Positions 6,002 through 7,850 of a stretch of DNA of 7,850 bases are shown here, in pieces. The position numbers were made by a program, and so were the translations under genes. The stretch covers positions 1 to 7,850 of the forward strand of contig CAMBWM010000109.1 in the NCBI GenBank assembly GCA_945871335.1, given 5' to 3'. Source of the DNA: Polaromonas sp. YR568. Lineage in GTDB: Bacteria; Pseudomonadota; Gammaproteobacteria; Burkholderiales; Burkholderiaceae. Position 1 is the stretch's first letter. Each line of letters opens with the position of its first letter. The notes below the pieces were generated by a model, which worked only from the letters and a program-made list of their open reading frames with translations, was not told the DNA's origin and did no database searches.

Positions 6002-6007
6002 TTCACC

Positions 6008-6388
6008 ATGCTTGTGAGAACCATCGAGTCGAAGAACTATCTGAACTTCCTGGCCCGCGTTAAGGAAGTTCGTTTATCACCCCAATACTGCGAACTCAAC
6101 TCGACCGAGGAAAAGCTGCTGAACTTGTTGGTGCCGTCGTGGACCTCGGACACCAAAATCACGGTGCTCAAAGCCATGGGGCTAGACCCTGATATTTCGC
6201 ACAGCACCTCTCACCGCCTGCTTAAAAGCCTGCGACTCAAAGGCTACATCACCCTGTTGAGCGAAGAGCGCGATACCCGCATCAAATACGTAGAGCCGAG
6301 CGAAAAGACAGAGCAATTTTTCACCCAACTGGGACAGTGCCTGCGACGGGCACTCAAACCTCAACCCGAAGTTGTCCTGACAAGCTGA
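6008..6388 (+). CDS. Small winged-helix (MarR-like) DNA-binding protein
   Basis: A 126-residue cytoplasmic protein. Residues about 30-45 (ELNSTEEKLLNLL) form a helix. A helix-turn-helix follows, TKITVLKAMG ... SHSTSHRLLKSLRLKGYI (about 49-81), and then a beta-wing TLLSEERDTRIKYVEPS (about 82-98), with a final helix (about 99-116). The order helix, HTH, charged wing and C-terminal helix is that of MarR-like winged-helix proteins. The start ATG 6008 is chosen because AGGGGA (5996-6001) precedes it by 6 nt; in-frame ATGs at 5963 and 5981 lack as good a site. I do not recognise a named family. It has no Mop domain, so it is not a classical ModE despite lying beside modBC. It is the only plus-strand gene and converges on modC with a 32-nt gap. 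An orphan regulator, perhaps horizontally acquired given its AT-rich leader. Confidence 0.75.
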   Translation: MLVRTIESKNYLNFLARVKEVRLSPQYCELNSTEEKLLNLLVPSWTSDTKITVLKAMGLDPDISHSTSHRLLKSLRLKGYITLLSEERDTRIKYVEPSEKTEQFFTQLGQCLRRALKPQPEVVLTS

Positions 6389-6420
6389 GCGGCCTACGGC
6401 CAGTTCCCTTGCAAAGCTGA

Positions 6421-7500
6421 TCAGTCGATCAGTGCCACCGACTTGATCTGCGCCCAGACCGCCTGCCCGGGCTGCAAGGCCAGGGCCTGTGAGGCCCGCT
6501 GCGTGATGCGCGCTAACAGCAGTGACTGGCCGCAACGCAAACGTAAAAGTACCTGTGAAGGATGTGTGTCGGCGCTCAAGCTGTCGACCACACAGGCCAG
6601 CAGGTTTTGAATGCTGGTGTGCCGCGGTTCCTGCGTGGCCACGCTGACATCACGCGCCAAAATGCGGATGCGTACTTTGCGCCCGACGCTCAGGCCCGCG
6701 TCGCGCAACCACACACTCCCACCGGGAAAGGACACGCGGCTCAAGTGCCATTGAGCATCGTTTTCTGCCACATGGCCTTCGAGTAAGGCGCCCGCATCGT
6801 CGCCCAGAGACAGTGCTGGCGTGACCGCTGACAAAACCTCTGCCACCGGGCCGGCCGTCTTCACCGTACCGCGCTCAAGCACCACCAGGTGGTCGGCCAG
6901 TCGGGTCACTTCCTGGGCCGAGTGGGTGACGTAGATCATGGGCGTGCGCGACTCGTCCCGCAGTCGCTCAATCCAAGGCATGATGTCAAGCCGCCGCGCC
7001 AGATCAAGTGAAGCCAGCGGCTCGTCCAGCAGCAGCACCCGGGGCTGTGCGGCCAGCGCGCGGGCAATCGCCACACGCTGACGCTCGCCCCCCGACAAGG
7101 CCTGCGGCCGGCGGCCCAACAACTCTCCAATGCCCAGCAGATCAATCGCCTCTTGCAGGGCCCGTGCCGAAGCCGGCCCGGTGCTGCGGCGCAGCCCATA
7201 GGCCAGATTCGCCTGCACGTTCATGTGCTCAAACAGACTGGACTCCTGGAACACATAACCCAGCGAGCGTTGCCAGGTGGGCACGAACACGCCAGCAGCA
7301 TCGTCTTGCCACGTTCGTCCGTCAATGCGCACCAGGGCATTTTGCGCACGTTCCAGCCCGGCCACGCAGCGCAACACGCTGGTCTTGCCAGAGCCCGAGG
7401 GCCCAAAAAGCACAGTGATGCCTTTGGGTGGTAAGTGCAGGTCGACATCCAGGTCAAAGTCGGCACGCGGCAGTTTCAGCCGAATCTGCTGCCCAGTCAT
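6421..7500 (-). CDS. modC: Molybdate ABC transporter ATP-binding protein
   Basis: A 359-residue cytoplasmic ATPase that powers molybdate import with the ModB permease and ModA binding protein. The ABC domain shows Walker A GPSGSGKTS (33-41), Q-loop Q86 in GYVFQESSLF, signature LSGGERQRVAIARAL (135-149), Walker B LLLDEP (156-161), D-loop SLD (164-166) and switch H193. The C-terminal part (about 292-356, TSIQNLLACVVDSL ... ITQRASQALALQPGQAVWAQIKSVAL) is the Mop/TOBE domain that binds oxyanion and separates ModC from other importers' ATPases. Length is normal for the family. The ATG at 7500 overlaps the modB stop as ATGA, so the two are translationally coupled. The end of the gene carries a small inverted repeat, CTGATC-N4-GATCAG (6417-6432), over the stop codon. 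Tungstate or sulfate ATPases are less likely because of the Mop domain. Confidence 0.93.
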   Translation of the reverse strand: MTGQQIRLKLPRADFDLDVDLHLPPKGITVLFGPSGSGKTSVLRCVAGLERAQNALVRIDGRTWQDDAAGVFVPTWQRSLGYVFQESSLFEHMNVQANLAYGLRRSTGPASARALQEAIDLLGIGELLGRRPQALSGGERQRVAIARALAAQPRVLLLDEPLASLDLARRLDIMPWIERLRDESRTPMIYVTHSAQEVTRLADHLVVLERGTVKTAGPVAEVLSAVTPALSLGDDAGALLEGHVAENDAQWHLSRVSFPGGSVWLRDAGLSVGRKVRIRILARDVSVATQEPRHTSIQNLLACVVDSLSADTHPSQVLLRLRCGQSLLLARITQRASQALALQPGQAVWAQIKSVALID

Positions 7501-7850
7501 GGCAAGAGCCGCACAGGGCGACGTTTCAGCAAGGCCAGCGCGAGTAAAACAACAAACGAAAAAACTACCATGAGGGCTGCCAGCCCATGGGCTTGCGCAT
7601 ACTCCATGGCTTCCACGTGCCCGTAAATCTGGGTGGAAACCACTCGCGTTTTGCCTTCAATGTTGCCGCCCAGCATGAGCACCAGCCCGAACTCCCCCAC
7701 CGTGTGCGCAAACGTCAAAATACCCGCTGTGGCCAACCCGCCGCTGGCCATGGGCATGGCGACGGTGAAAAAAGCATCGACAGGTCTGGCGCCCAAAGTG
7801 GCAGCCACTTCCATCGGCCTGGGGCCTATAGACTCAAAAGCATGCTGCAG
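7497..7850 (-). CDS. modB: Molybdate ABC transporter permease, C-terminal part (runs off right edge)
   Basis: The last 117 residues of an inner-membrane permease; the frame is open to the window edge with upstream residues LQHAFESIGPRP. The EAA-type coupling loop EVAATLGARPVDAFFTVAMP, which docks onto the ATPase, is followed by the ModB-like segment GGLATAGILTFAHTVGEFG (a membrane helix) and the conserved GGNIEGKTRVVSTQIYGHVE. A final transmembrane helix (LAALMVVFSFVVLLALALL) and a short basic tail KRRPVRLLP complete it. The 4-nt overlap with modC confirms it as its partner. modA is expected further upstream, outside the window. An internal ATG at 7814 is not the start, because the homology clearly continues beyond it. 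Confidence 0.93.
   Translation of the reverse strand: MQHAFESIGPRPMEVAATLGARPVDAFFTVAMPMASGGLATAGILTFAHTVGEFGLVLMLGGNIEGKTRVVSTQIYGHVEAMEYAQAHGLAALMVVFSFVVLLALALLKRRPVRLLP

Larger units (their letters stand above)
5752..6007. promoter_or_regulatory. AT-rich divergent intergenic region with palindromes
   Basis: This 256-bp region between rsuA (leftward) and the winged-helix gene (rightward) is sharply AT-rich from about 5815 to 5940, unlike the GC-rich surroundings. It contains TATTTTTC-N7-GAAAAATA (5837-5859), ACCCAT-N22-ATGGGT (5860-5893) and the perfect 13-bp palindrome GAATTA-T-TAATTC (5901-5913). TATA-like hexamers occur (TATAAA at 5875, TATATT at 5895), but I could not pair them with a good -35 at proper spacing on either strand. 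Promoters for both divergent genes are expected here; their exact positions are unknown. Confidence 0.5.

Noticed and set aside
6391..6401. GGCC-TAC-GGCC hairpin as the terminator of the winged-helix gene
   Set aside because: The stem is only 4 bp with a 3-nt loop and there is no T-run after it.

Overview
The window looks like a piece of a GC-rich betaproteobacterial chromosome (Burkholderiales, probably Comamonadaceae close to Rhodoferax/Polaromonas). I infer this from the N-terminus of a type I glutamine synthetase, the styles of the ModB/ModC, EI24 and RsuA proteins, and a CCCCCCGGGGGG-cored repeat of a kind I recall from that family. No database search was possible, so the taxonomic call is an inference.

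Layout. Almost everything is on the minus strand, so transcription runs right to left. At the left edge (1-103) is the start of glnA. It is preceded by a leader of about 250 bp with a good sigma-54 promoter match (156-171) and, farther upstream, a pair of NtrC-like sites built into a perfect 10-bp palindrome (317-356). From 5751 down to 355 lies a tightly packed string of six genes: rsuA-type 16S rRNA pseudouridine synthase, an exported YVTN/YncE-type beta-propeller, an exported polysaccharide-deacetylase-like protein, a membrane sterol desaturase/fatty acid hydroxylase-family protein, an EI24/CysZ-like membrane protein, and a CinA/MoCF-type molybdopterin-binding-domain protein. Two junctions are 4-nt ATGA overlaps, one is a 35-nt overlap, and the other gaps are 17 and 23 nt, which suggests a single transcription unit with translational coupling.

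Right part. An AT-rich intergenic region of about 250 bp (5752-6007) separates rsuA from the only plus-strand gene, a small winged-helix (MarR-like) regulator (6008-6388). That gene converges on modC (6421-7500). modC overlaps modB by 4 nt, and modB runs off the right edge; these are the ATPase and permease of a molybdate ABC importer.

Most notable observation. The CinA/MoCF-type gene carries an in-frame insertion of about 138 bp made of 1.6 copies of an 87-bp unit. The two repeat cores are 48/49 identical. The insertion encodes a duplicated 18-residue peptide immediately before the conserved YFVPGFPVMAWPM segment. It looks like a small palindromic element that inserted into a coding gene while keeping the frame, comparable in concept to Rickettsia palindromic elements. 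I see no CRISPR array, tRNA, rRNA or transposase gene, and no complete new defence system.
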